64,000 bases of DNA from Dirofilaria immitis. Taxonomy: Eukaryota; Nematoda; Chromadorea; Rhabditida; Onchocercidae. The notes beneath the pieces were generated by a model. The model was not told where the DNA came from, ran no database searches, and saw only the letters and a program-made list of their open reading frames with translations. Made by a program: the position numbers and the translations under genes. Positions 1 through 13,100 of the stretch are shown in pieces (the first letter of the stretch is position 1; each line of letters opens with the position of its first letter). The stretch is from the NCBI GenBank assembly GCA_024305405.1, contig JAKNDB010000107.1:4758501-4822500 (forward strand), written 5' to 3'.

Positions 1-420
1 GAGAAATAACTCAAAGAATTCCGACTTTTTCTAATTTAAAACATTAAAAAGATTACATGTATTTGGTTATAACAGTAAAAATACTATAATATTAATAAAG
101 AAAGAAAGAATTATTAAGAACAGAACCGTATCGTCTTCCACTCCAGCCATACGACCATAAAAATATCGTAACATTTGTGCCCATTTTCCTGAAAAACAAA
201 GCATCTATAACTGTTTTAGATAGAAATTTGAAAGTAACCGTTACAAGTTGATATCAGATAAAGCTTAATTCTAGAACAGAAAATTTTTGAAGAATCAAGA
301 AAACTTAGTGCTATGCGTATACATTAAAAAATAAATCAAGGTAATACAGGTCCATATAATTTAAAATTCTTCTTACTGCTGCATTTACATGTCTACGAGA
401 GTACAGCGGTTTGAATCTTC

Positions 421-549
421 TTAATTGATAGACAATGAATTTAGTAAATCTGATAGCTTTAAAATACCGTTATAAGTAAACTTGATGTTTTTGACAGCTG
501 GAGAGACCTTATCCCAGCGAGCCATTAGCGATGACTGAGAGAGGGCAAT
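421..549 (-). CDS. Possible C-terminal exon of an unknown gene
   Basis: On the minus strand a TTCTAG acceptor at 550-551 opens a frame of 42 codons that ends in TAA at 421-423. The residues (start IALSQSSLMARWDKV, end LLNSLSIN) look like coding sequence in composition. I do not recognise the family, and I could not find a convincing phase-matched upstream exon between 550 and 2000. It could be the last exon of a gene whose other exons are unclear, or a chance open frame. Confidence 0.3.
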   Translation of the reverse strand: MALSQSSLMARWDKVSPAVKNIKFTYNGILKLSDLLNSLSIN

Positions 550-2451
550 CTAGAAAAAATCTTTACAGTTAATAAAAACCGACATATCAGATGAAAATTA
601 AGTCATTCAAATAGAATTCCTGACAAAATCCTTTTTGAGACGACAAGTGTTCTAAGAATTCCTAGACAGAGCATATATTCTCGGAGCTTTATGGTTCTGA
701 ACATATGGCAGACCTCATAGCTTAACTATCACTCACAATGAATAAAACAAGCCAAAGTGATTAGCTTAAAGTTTTCTTTAGTCCTATTAGTGGATGAATT
801 AAACAAAATGATAATCATACCCTAAATCTTTTTAATATCATTAAAGAGTCGCATTACCTACAGAAAAAATTAAGTAATTACCAAGAACTGATTATAATGT
901 TATAAAACAACTAAATTTTTTACTATGATTATACATTATTGGAGTTTTTAGAATATTTAAGAATTGATAAAGTCAAAAAAATGTTATAACCTTTGCTATA
1001 AGTGTTGTGCGCACCATTTGTTCGCGTCCTATTTCACACGATAATATGAATTCAATTGAACCGTTCCAAAAAGTCAACTTATTGCGAATTCAAAAAAATC
1101 TTAGTCGGTACTAAGAGAAAAAAAATTTACATATATCGTACTTCTTTCCGCTAGGTAATTTCGAATGAACCTTTTCGTAAACTAATTTAACTTCTCAGTA
1201 TAACTAATCAAATTTGACAATTTATTTCACCCCAAGCCTTTCATATTTCCTCTCCTTCCTGATATTTTTATTTACTCATATTTCTTTCGCAAACAGATCC
1301 ATACTATTTTACCCTAATTATTATAAAAACTCTACGGTGAAGACACGTTAGAAGTGGCAAATAAAAGCTGTTATATTTACTTTCATAAACTGTGTTAACC
1401 TCCTTATAAGCTGGTTATTTATTTTATCATCCATCGCTTACTTCGCGAAACTTGCCCACTCTCAAACGTTTATCGCAAAGCAATACAAATACCAGCCCCA
1501 CTTACGAAACTTTGATTAGATCCATTATGCATATGAACATTTCCCATCTTCAGTATTCATTAACTGACATCACTAAGCGAATTGATAATAAAAGTATGAA
1601 ATACCCATAATTCTTAGTAAAATGAAACTCCATTATTTTATTTAAACAAAGAATAGAAAGTAAGAATCGTCATATTCAAATTTACAAGAACAATATTACA
1701 TATGCAATAATTCAGCAGTCATTTGGAATAAAATTTAAATATAAGCTATAAAATTTGAATTAAAATTTAAAAAAGCCATCAATTTTGGAATAGCATTCAA
1801 TATTAATAACAACTAAAGCGATTTTCATTAATCTATATTTACAAATAACTGAAAAGTGAAAAGGTGACGTTAATGAAATTGTTTCTCTCTTGATTTCGCG
1901 GTTAGCATGAAAAAACGATTTAAATTTCCGAAGCTAAAATAAAGCTTATTCTACCTACTACATTGATGTCTACATTGTACGGAAATACAAAGTTCATAAA
2001 GAGAAAACTCATCGCAGCTCTGAAGACGGAAGCCACCTGGAATCCGTTGCTTTATACTACATGATGCGAAATAAGGTCTGTCCGGTATTTCACATTGGGC
2101 CGATATCGCCCGCTGAACTAAATGCTGTTCAGGATTGTGTCATTTTTTCTGATTGATAAGTTGCATGTGATTTTGCATCGAGATTTTGTTGTTGTTACCA
2201 GTAGGATTGAATTCATATAGCTTATGTTTCTAATTTTCAGTAACTTTAGAAGTTGCCTTTTATCAGAAGTGCAAAAGGGTACCGTATTTTCATCAAAATT
2301 AGACTTGGCTGGTATCAATTAAAACCAATCACCTCACGCTTTTAGTTGATTTCGTTGAATGGAAAAAAATTGTTTGTTACTGTTCATATTTAATATGTCA
2401 GTTTTGTTTATGTGAATGAATTCTTCAAGTTTTCTTAATTATTTGATGTAT
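550..2451. other. Intergenic / undetermined, upstream of the cyclophilin gene
   Basis: No supported gene. A GC-richer patch at about 1980-2115 holds an open minus-strand stretch of about 60 codons preceded by a CAG (residues RAISAQCEIPDRPYF near its start), but it has no recognisable family or flanking exon. The patch may equally be upstream regulatory DNA of the cyclophilin gene. Confidence 0.4.
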
Positions 2452-2461
2452 TTTTTTTCAG
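2452..2461 (+). promoter_or_regulatory. Putative trans-splice (SL) acceptor of the cyclophilin gene
   Basis: A polypyrimidine tract running into TTTCAG ends at 2461, 32 bases before the ATG at 2494. A strong acceptor this close to the start with no coding exon upstream is typical of nematode spliced-leader addition. It could also be the acceptor of a 5' UTR intron. Confidence 0.5.
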
Positions 2462-2493
2462 TTTTTCTAATTAATTCTTTGATTGTGACGAAA

Positions 2494-5400
2494 ATGTCAA
2501 AAAAGATCGCCGCCGAGTATTTTTGGATGTAACGATTGATGGTAGCCTCGCTGGTCGCATTGTAATGGAATTGTACAACGACATAGCACCACGGACATGC
2601 AATAATTTCCTTATGCTCTGTACTGGTATGGCTGGTATCGGTAAGATTAGTGGCAAACCTTTGCATTACAAAGGATCAACATTTCATCGCGTCATCAAGA
2701 ATTTCATGATTCAGGTTAAAATTTACGAGTAATATTATATAGAAGATAGAATTCTGCTCATGCATGCAAATCTTGTAGTGGATATGAATTTGCTATTGCT
2801 TCATCTATTTATTAGAGAACCAAAGAAGTAGAACCTAAAATATGGTATTAAATTAAAAATATTCATTAAGAAGAATGACAATGCAGGGTGGTGATTTTAC
2901 GAAAGGTGATGGAACGGGTGGCGAATCAATTTATGGTGGTATGTTCGATGATGAAGAATTTGTCATGAAACATGATGAACCGTTTCTTGTATCAATGGCA
3001 AATAAAGGACCTAATACGAATGGTTCACAATTTTTATCACTACAACACCTGCGCCACATCTTAATAATATCCACGTGGTATTTGGTAAGGTTAGTAAATT
3101 GAGGCATACGTAACTAAATTGAATCATCTAACCGTTTTTATTTAATCTGTTCTACATACGTCACTGTACACTAGCATAAATATGAAATTTTTAGAAATTA
3201 GTGAAATCGATTTGCATTTATTATGAAATAAATAATAAGATCTTGATTTTCTAATATTCTGGAGCATATTTTTATTCTTTGTCATGATGTTTATTAAATC
3301 GGATTTTATCTACCGTCGTCCATTAAAGAATGATTGTATTAAGATTCTTTACCTTGTCTTGCAGTTTGACTATTGTGATTTATTTCTAGAACACGGTAAA
3401 GTTACTTCTTTTTCTTTCATATTTTACAAAAACGATAGATGAAGCATTCGGGAAGAAACTGAAATAATCTTTACAGGTTGTATCTGGACAGGAGGTTGTA
3501 ACTAAAATTGAATATCTGAAAACTAATTCCAAGAATCGTCCACTAGCTGACGTTGTAATACTTAATTGTGGTGAGCTTGTTCGACGGAAGAAACGTCAGT
3601 ATTCTTCGAAATCGAGTGAATCGGTCAGGTAATGACAAATCTATGTTTGGATGACATGTAATGAAGTACCTATACGGAAGCGTTTAGTTCTCAGTTTTCT
3701 TTTTTTTTATTGGATTTCATTTATTTCCGGATTTGAAATGAAACATGATTCTTCTTCGTTATTCCCGATGTGATATATCGATTTGCAGTTCTACATCGAC
3801 TGAAAAAAGTCACAAAAACAAAAAAGGCAAAAATGAAAGATAAGAAACGAAAAGAGGGTGAGGATGTAGAACATCTTGAAATTGGTGCTATTGTTCCGGA
3901 AGCAGAACTGCAGCTATCGAGCGTAAAGCCGGAAGATTTGCCTGAAGAACCAGAGCACCAAAATAAGTACCTCATGAGACGGTAATATTGACATATTATT
4001 TGTGAATGGAATTTTCAGTCTTTAATTTTTTTAAATTTTTATAATTACACAAATTGCTTTTATCCGGAGGCAGTAATTTTTTTAGGTCGAAAACACCAGA
4101 AAATTCGAAGAAAGAAAAGAAAGAGAAGTCACGACAATCACCTCAGCGTTTTTCACGGCGCGATACTGGTCATCGTTTGAATCGTATGCGGAGAACACGA
4201 ACTGGACACAAAATAAAGGTAGTATCATCTCCTCATTTCTCAATGATTATTTGAAACTTCCTATTTACTTGCCTGTAACAAGTGACTAATTTTTAAATTT
4301 TCACCTTTCTAGAACTTTTTGCAGTTTTTATCAATTTCGAGCTTGAATATTTTGTTTAATAATCGTAATATGAAATATCATATTCTTTCAGGGACGCGGT
4401 GCACTTCGTTTTCGAACTCCAGAGGGCAGTAGTGATTATGATGGAAGTCGCACCCTCCTCACTGGAGACGTGAACAAGTCATTTTGAATTCCATAAATTC
4501 TTGTTCGGTACAAAATAATTTTATAGTGCCTGATTATGAGAACCGTGACAAAGAAATAACTAAATTAGTTTTTAGGATTGTACTTTTATTGCTTAATGGT
4601 AATTTTACTTCTGTGAAATGCTATAATTTTAAAGTCCATAAAATATGTCTCGGAATATTGGATGTTTTATGTTGGGCATTGGGCACATTATCATCAACGT
4701 TAAAAGGATAATAATTAATTTTGAAAGTTTTTGAAAATAATTTTTTAGAATCGTGTAATAACACTTGACGAGTTGCACCGTTTGCAAGAAAAAAGGAAAG
4801 CATATGAGCTTGAAGAGCTTGAAAATCCGGGAAATGACGCTAGCGATAAAGAGAAAGTTAATGCTGTGTTAAATACTTCCAAGAAAATTGAAAACAGAGA
4901 GGAACGATATCGCGGGAAGTCCGAAAAGTGCGAAAATCGGAATGAGCGAAGTAGGCACACAACAGTAAGCTTTAAAATTTAACGCTGGCTTCATTTCTTC
5001 GGAAATTTTAGATGGGTAACTTATTGTATGCAGAGATAATTGGCTCCAATTTATTAATGCTTGAAGAATTTCTTAATAGGTTTAAGGGACAAATATTAAT
5101 GAGAATAAATTAGAGATATTTCGTGAAATGAAATGTGGCGGACTTCCTTTTTAGCGACGGTCACCGGAGCATATAACGCGATATTTTACCAAAGAGAAGA
5201 CTCATCGTAAAACTGATGAAATCGGAGATAGTGAAGATATGAAACGGACAAGAAAGGATCGAAGAGGACGAGCCGTTGAAAAAGAGAAATTCGAGGTTGT
5301 AAGTTCTGGGATTCCTCAAAGAATAAGTTGCTAACGCGTACGTAGAATTTTAATACGAATAAAATTTTCTTTATATATCGGCATTTAGTGACTACAGACC

Positions 5401-7652
5401 AACATTTCGGTAAGGTTGGAAAAGAGAGGAAAGAAGGAGAGCATTTCTTCTTTCGTGTATTGAGGATTAATGATGATTTAAATCAAAATTTTTCGTTTTA
5501 AATAGTAAATTTAGAATGGTGAGAAAACCGCTGCAATAAATGAATTGAACTTGGATGAGCCAGCAGTAGAAGTTATACTAGACAGTGCCGAAGACATTCG
5601 AGATAGTGATGATGAAGCAATCAGAATGCATTTATTGAAAGCAAAAGAAAAAGCAGAAGAGAAAGCAAAACAAGGTAAGTGTAATTAGTTTAATATTTAT
5701 TTGTAAATCAAGGTATAAAAGTGAAACACAGCAAATCTTATTTTATCATGGACATATTTATAAAGATAAATTTCATATTATCTGTTAAGCGAAAAAGAAT
5801 CACGTATTTGCTTGCTTTAATCTAAGTAACTTGGTTATTTGATTTATTTCTGCCATTGTTCACAGTAAAGGTTAATTACTATTTCTCTTTTTCTTTTTGT
5901 ATAGTGAAAAATGAATAAACGGTCAAGGGATCAAATTTCATATTTTGATCTTCATAAACTTACTTTTGTACAGAATCGAAAATAAATAAAAAGGATGGTG
6001 ATGATGACGAACGAGATCGAGGGATAACTCATGGAGAAAAACAGAAGGATAATGAAAAACGTGAACAGCATCGAGAGCATAGAAGTGATGAACATGAAAA
6101 GCGAACTGCCAATCAGCATGATAAAAATCAAATTGCAGAAGCTAATATAGGAAGTAAACGATCTCGACAGAAAAACGACAGCAAAGATCAAAAAGGTAAA
6201 ACAGATCGAAGACAGAAAAGTGGAAGCATTGAGGAAAATAGAAGACGCAGCACTAGTCACGAAAACTCGATGATTTGAAACGAAAGGAAACTTCGGGCCA
6301 AAAAATCAAACTGCCAGTGAACGAGTTGTGGAAACAAAAATGAGTCCTACTGATTCTAACAGGAGTGGTAATTTGAAGGCATCAATAAATGGCAAGCTGG
6401 AGGAAGTTAATTCAACAAATAAAGAGAATGAAGAGGTTTCTGAGCAAAAAATTTAAAAATGGAATCGTCAAAAGCAGAAGAAATCAAGCAGCAGTCAAAC
6501 GAAGTTTCCAGAAAACAAAAAATGAAAAACACAAAGAATCGAAACGGAGTGAGAGAAGTCGCAGTCGAAAACGCCGAAGCAGAAGTAATGCTCGTAGACG
6601 ACGAAGTTCGAGCCATCGTTCAAGATCACGTGATCGCCGCCTTAGGTAATTCTTTTCGCATATTTCGTCGGCTATTTTGAATAGACTTTTAAGGATACAA
6701 AACCGGAAATTGAAAATCAATGATTTAAGGTCACGATCTCGATCACGAGGTTATGTACGTCGATTTGAAGGATGGCCTCGTTCACGTCGGCCAACTAGGC
6801 GAGAATTATATGATGAGCGAATGCGCCGGGAGCGTGAACGACGTCGAAGCTTCGATAGGTATTCGGATAGAAGACGTACCAGAAGCAGAAGTATTCGGCG
6901 GGATAGTGATCGGGTTCGGTTTTTATTTATCGTGAGGGAATTTTTTAGAGTTTGACTTTTTCAATACTAATTGATAAAATCTTGTAGTAGAATAAAAATT
7001 TATTCATTTCTATAATTTCAGTACTCAAGACGTAGCCGAAAACGTTCGTCATCTTCTTCAAGTAATAGTACTGATAGTAGTTCGTCAAGCGACTCTCGAA
7101 GCACCGCAAGTAGCAGGTTAATTTTTGTCCCTTTTCAAAGATCTAAACAAAATATATTTGAATAATTGGAAAAGAAGGAAATGGTGACACAGAATCCTTG
7201 CTAATAAAAAGAAATTAGGAGTAAGTGATAAACGAATATAGGAAGAGAGAGAAAGAAATGTTGAACAATTAAAAGTGGGTTTTCCAAGTGTTTTTTTGTC
7301 CAATGGCAGACATATCAATAGCTCATACTCTATAATATTCTGCTTTAGGTTTTTATTTTCTGGTATTATAAGAGTTCTATTTTATCAATGATTAATCTAC
7401 TGAATCACTATTTATTCTCACAGTTAACGAATGGAATATTGGTTGTTATACACAGTAGTGTGATAAAATATAGCATCTGTCCATTATCATATCATTTTTA
7501 TAGATGGTATCGATTATTGATGAACTGATCATTTAGATGATGAAGGGATTCTATTTTAAATTTTATTTCCTATCCTTATTTTCAGTGCATCATCAAAACG
7601 CTCGAGTACTTCAAATTCAAGCGAAAGTTCTCGAAGTAGAAGTTCCAGCTAG
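2494..7652 (+). CDS. cyp-1: SR-domain (divergent-loop) cyclophilin, peptidyl-prolyl isomerase, CYP-1-like
   Basis: Large nuclear cyclophilin of the NKTR/PPIG type: an N-terminal cis-trans prolyl isomerase domain (about residues 1-180) followed by a long Lys/Glu-rich linker and a C-terminal Arg-Ser domain ([22 protein letters not shown]). Exons: 2494-2714, 2887-3089, 3477-3628, 3789-3981, 4086-4218, 4392-4477, 4749-4964, 5155-5298, 5515-5674, 5974-6645, 6730-6913, 7022-7116, 7586-7652. Seen: [16 protein letters not shown], the divergent-loop insert GKISGKPLH, and PAPHLNN where cyclophilin A has Trp, so His replaces the main cyclosporin-contact residue. About 844 codons after repair, close to the Brugia malayi CYP-1 length as I remember it. 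The frame breaks at least eight times, all at homopolymers: 2499-2504, 3031-3035, 3814-3818, 4453-4455, 6262-6265, 6300-6305, 6446-6451, 6525-6529. The start ATG is followed by the first of these. Likely role: pre-mRNA processing in the nucleus (family knowledge). Confidence 0.93.
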
Positions 7653-10102
7653 ATGAATTTTTCTTGTTCAACTGTATGCACTTATTGCATATTTTGCAAA
7701 ATTTAGTTGTTACATGCAAAGAACTTTTCAAAAACAGTAAAAGACAACATAGTTTTTAGAAAATTTCAAAAGCATTGGATCCAGACAAGATGTGAATGAT
7801 AATGGTGAAATCCAATAAATTCTGTTCCATTTAAGAGGAGATTGAATTAAGAGAACAACAACACTTTTTCTAAAGCATTTAAATTAAGCTTGAGTTCCTT
7901 TGAAAGTTCTGAATTTAATTTAACTTTATTCTGAATGTTATTGCTTTTATTTGCGCTTCATTCTATGAAAGAAATCGATCTGATCATAACTTTATTATGG
8001 AAAATAGCTGAATATTACTTTCTTGCGAGCCACGTTTGTTTGATTGCTCCAAATTCATAATTCAACTTTTCATGTTATACACCTTTCTACAATTGACTGA
8101 AATACGCTAGATACCATACGTTCTCGAACCATTCTGTTAGTAATGTGTTTTCGCTAGATCGTTCATCTATACGTATCAAACATACGCATTTGTTCACAAT
8201 TTTCTGATATGCATGAGAATTTTATGCTCATGATATTAGATTTTATTCCATCTCATTTTTTTAATTAAAAACAGATTTATTTTGTTGTTTCTGTACAAAG
8301 TTCTATTAAAATCATTCAAGAATTAATTTCCTAATTCCATCCTTTAGCTTGAGAATAAACTAATCTCGGTAATGCGCTAACGGTTTCACGGTAGCTCCAC
8401 CGATCTTCCTCTTTGCCATGTGCATCTGTCATTGAAGACTTAATCACTATCCACACATGAATATCCGGCCAGACATTACAGAATAATTTAAATCCAGAAA
8501 AATATAATACTTCTGTCGGAATTGGAGTTCATCTTCCTCTTAACTTCCTACCTATAATATTTTTATCTCAGTCATAATTCTTTATTCATTTATGCTTTTT
8601 CACCATACTTTCGTTGTCATGATTATTGTTAGCGATGAGAAAATAGTCAAATGTGTTGCAAGAAAAAGGTAGGAATCCATTGACAGTATAATGGAAATGT
8701 TTGTATCCAAGATCAAGTTGTTTGGAAAGATGAACGGGAATAAAATAAAATTAGACTGAAATCCAAATAGGCTTAAATGAACGATATTACATCAATTCCT
8801 TTCTTGAATTTCAAGCTTAGGAAATAAAATTTTTCTAAAATTTGCGAATTTTCCTTTAATATTCCGAAATTCCTTTATGAAAACTTTTATAAGAAACCAA
8901 ATAAGCATATACCGTATTTGAAATCTGTCCGTATTTAAATCATTGAGTATCAAAAGAAAAAAGACTGCCTTGGAACATGGATTTGTCTAATAAATTGCTT
9001 CATCTTTCTTAAGTAATAATTCATAATTTAACATGAGATAGATCAAAAAAAGGTACGATACATGAAATAAATTGGTATGAAAATTATGATTTATAATGCA
9101 AGAGACAATATTTGTGAAGCAGAATACGTTTGAATATTCAACGTCAAAACTTAGCCACTTAATTTGAGTCATATGAATATATCTTAACAAAAGCATTTCC
9201 TAAAATTCATACAAGGCTGTGATACTATATGATAGAGAATGAAGGGTACATGTTGAAGGAAAAATGCGAACTGTAAAAATAGACAAAATAGGAACTGATT
9301 TTTAAATCCATTTTCATTTCAACAGGACTTAAATAAAAATCGTAAAATTTTGTCATTCGGTTCCACGTTTTAATTGTAATTTAATTTATGCTTAATTCAG
9401 ATTTCTCACATCAGTATTAAATCTCAATTGCGTAGTACAATAACATTAATTACTCAACACTGGTTGTCAACAGTATGCTAAGATTAAAGAAATTTCGAAA
9501 ACTGAAACAAATCGTTCGAATATTATTAGATATTTATTTTTAATTTCAAATTACAATCAATTTAGCATTACCAAATTCTGGTATACAAGATGAAATTTCA
9601 ATACTGTAAGTCTTTTCTGTATACAAAATATGAATTCGATACACTGAGTAATCAGTAGAAATTCAAAACCGCTATGCGAATATATAATGAGGTTTTTTTC
9701 TTTCTAACAAAAATAATGAGAAATTCCAAGAGTTTGTCGAATTATGGAAATCCTAAACATTTGCTGACACAGCCATAAACAAAAAAGAATACCGTTAATA
9801 CGGCATCATTTTTGCAAGATTTGAATATGGTGCATTGAAAAAATTGCTGTAATGAAATTAATCAGCTTACCAAAAAGAGCAAAGAGAAGTTAGAAGTTAA
9901 AATATAGTTAAATGAATTGTTAATTAAGCCCATGATATGATATTTCTCATCAGATAGCATTTTAAAACCATGTGGATACGATATACCACAGTTATTATCA
10001 GTTTTAGGGTCAAGTCAACAACAACTCTTGCATTATCCTTAAAAAAAGCGAAAACGCATTCTGCACGTTTCACGTAAATTTATTCCAAAGAATGTTAAGG
10101 CA
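7653..10102. other. Convergent intergenic region / 3' UTRs
   Basis: The cyclophilin gene (+) and TPP2 (-) converge here. Apart from the candidate poly(A) signals at 7814 (+) and at 10079-10084 (-, TTTATT on the plus strand, 19 bases past the TPP2 stop) I see no gene, RNA or repeat. Confidence 0.5.
7814..7819 (+). terminator. Candidate polyadenylation signal of the cyclophilin gene
   Basis: AATAAA lies 162 bases after the stop codon at 7650-7652 and is followed by T-rich sequence. It is the first canonical hexamer downstream on this strand. The call is by position only. Confidence 0.4.
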
Positions 10103-13100
10103 TTAAGTGGTATAACCGTTACGATGTATTTCAAAAAGACGATAGTCGCTGCGATATTTGACAATCATTTGATTACGCAAATTGTTTGCAATATGCACCC
10201 AGCCAAGTTGCTCCACAAGCTAAAAAATAGAGATGTCAGACAGAAAAAGTAATTTTGATAACTAATAAAAAACTAAACTTTGTTACTTCAACGCTTTGCT
10301 ATCGTTATTTTTCCGCCTTCTTCAAACATCGCAAATTCGATTATTCTGTTGATAACTCATTTGGTTTACTTATTCAAATCATAAAAATAAGTAAATTAAA
10401 TTATTTTGTTATTGCGAATCATCTTATAACTATTAGTATGTCGATTTACTTCCGATGAGGAAGAGGAAAGTAAAAGAAATGAGGTAAAATTTTTGAGATT
10501 GAACACTCTTCCCACATGCCCTAATGTATGTTCTGAGCAAATTTCTTTTGTTAATATTCACAAAGATAGAAATGCTACTTAATAACTTCCACTGAAAAAA
10601 AAAAAGTGGAAAGTATAAATTTTGATCAATCTATCAGCCAATTTTTATTAGAAAAATCAATTTCGAATAAAACCAAATAACAAATTTATCGCTTGATATT
10701 TTTTAAATCTTATTTTTCACCAAGACAGAACCTCTATTTAAACATTAAAACTTAAATTTTCTCATTGGATTCATTGAGATTCATAATTCAATGGAATTTA
10801 TTTTTGACAAGTATAACAAGAGAAATCATATCATTACCTCTGACAGCTGCCGCTTCCACAATTAAGTTATTAGCAAAATTTTTGTCCTCACTTGCCTTTC
10901 TCAAATATTTCAATGCTCGACCATAATGGGCATGTGCAACGGCTTGTTTTGCAGATAATATCAGAACCTGCAGTAGAAATCTTACTATTAGGATTTTAAA
11001 ATTGGCAATTTATGGACTCAGTTATTTATTAGAATTTTGAAAAGTTCACTTTTAGTTATTTTGACATGCATCAATGCATTAAAATTCTACGTTTGATACT
11101 CAGCAATAAATCTTTTTTCTTGTATCTATTAGAAAGATTATATGAAAGAAAGGAAAACTGAATATATAGCAACTAAATATGTTTACTATTCTCAAATCAA
11201 AATTTTAGTGTTTAAATGGTTGTATTACAGCAAAAGTAAGAAGGCGTCTCAGCTTCTAGCATTTTATTTTTTTTTAAATCAAATGCTATGTATCACATAA
11301 TGTATCCTAGTGTATAAATGTCATGCTCTCAAAGCAAAATGTCATAAACACCAAAAATAAAACTACTACAATATGGAAACTATCAAATATTATTTTCGAA
11401 AAAATCGCTTATAATAACAATCATCTGACTACGCACTTAAATCTATTTGCTAGTTGAATTGCATATGAAACTTCGACAAAATAAGTAAAACCTTTGAATC
11501 AGTCGCATCTAACCATTTCAGAACTTCATAGTATGCAATATCAACTTCCTTCAGAGTAATTTTTACCTAAAAAGGCGACTACAATTTGAATTTAGAGATT
11601 GCATACTACATCTGACGAAGAATGAATAGCTCAGGACATAAGAATCAATTTAGAATTCAATGCAAGCATACATATAATGTTATGAATATTTTTCTTTACT
11701 TGAAGAAAGAAGCAAGTTTAGCAAACTTTGTTCATCAATTTCTGATGGTAACGATTTAGAAATAAAGATAACTAACAGTTCTTCCTGGTTGATCTGATTC
11801 TGCAGTCTCAATGGTCGTTGGTAACACATCAGTCGCTTGATCCGATTCCAATGTTGCCAGCAAATCACCTGCTCCACCAATATCGACCTCCTCTGTATCC
11901 TTTTTATTCGTATCTTCTATTAACTGAAATGTTTATCTTTGTCATAAAATATTTCAAAATTAACAGCCGAAACGTAATTTATGGAAATTATTAAAGCTAA
12001 ATATATGAACCAGAACATCTTATAATATACGACATACAATACATGATTATAACTTAAAATCAGTATCAGGTTCAATTCAGTATCTAGCATTCGATCCCGT
12101 CAAACTTAAACATCCCTTCAAGTGCTCATAAAGTTTGATTACCTCAGTAAATTAACTAATACATATATTTCTGTATATAAAGTTAGTATTGCATTCATGA
12201 AACTTCGGCGAGCCACTGAATACGATCAGGTAGACTCTTCATTACTCTTTCGGCGGCATATTTTCTCAATAGAAGGAAACAAATTTTACATGCAATCATT
12301 TCCCTTAAAGTGCTTTCTTTGCTCAAGTGTTTTCTCATGATGTACAAAAAGCCTTAACATTAATTTAAGCTATTTTCTGTAGCTACAGACATTATACTTG
12401 AAAGATCAAAACTCAGCTTCTAAGTAATGACCAATAAAATGCTTATTGCTCTGTATTCAAAATCTTTGCCAGATGCTGGATCGTCGTGCGAATAAGAATT
12501 CATCTTCTTTTCTCATCATTTAAAAGACAGTACTACACAAATTTAGCTTTTTCATGTATTAAATGATTTTACCAGACACTCAACCAACATATTTTTTTTG
12601 CTTATGGCCGTGCTAGATGTGCTAGATGACTATTACAAACATTCATACCATTCACAAATTACAAAGCGTAGCACTGAATAAAACAGCAAATTCTCGATGA
12701 TTCGGAAAATGAAAATAAATTTTATGTGCTTTGGAATATTAAAATAGTGGTGATATACAGACCTCAAATTATTTAGGAATATAGCATAACACTTGTTATA
12801 TAATCAAACCATAAGAAAAAATGGCTGATAACAAATGATCTTTTCTCTTCAAAATTAATTTTATTTGAAACTATTTCTAACATACCTGAAAATCGCTGAT
12901 TGATGACCTTTAGTAAGTTCTGCATTTGTTAAAGAAGTCTTCTCAATCTTCGTTGCGACATCAACATTCAAACCACGCCGAAATGCCTTTGGTATTTCCT
13001 GGGTACTGATTGTTAAATGCTCATCAACTAATGTGTCTGCTTTGATGACTAAGGCATCGATTATGGCATTTTACGGTTTTCCATATCACTGAAAACAGAT

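Noticed and set aside
1950..2115. Minus-strand open stretch of about 60 codons
   Set aside because: Possible coding look but no start, no recognisable family and no phase-matched exon; left as undetermined.
6407..6720. Opposite-strand and alternative-frame open frames over the RS domain
   Set aside because: Shadows of the Arg-Ser repeat codons; the splice pattern and family similarity fit only the plus-strand RS frame.
2494..7652. Cyclophilin as a true pseudogene
   Set aside because: All breaks lie in homopolymers and go the same way, splice sites are intact, and protein similarity is kept throughout; unrelated genes in the window show the same pattern.
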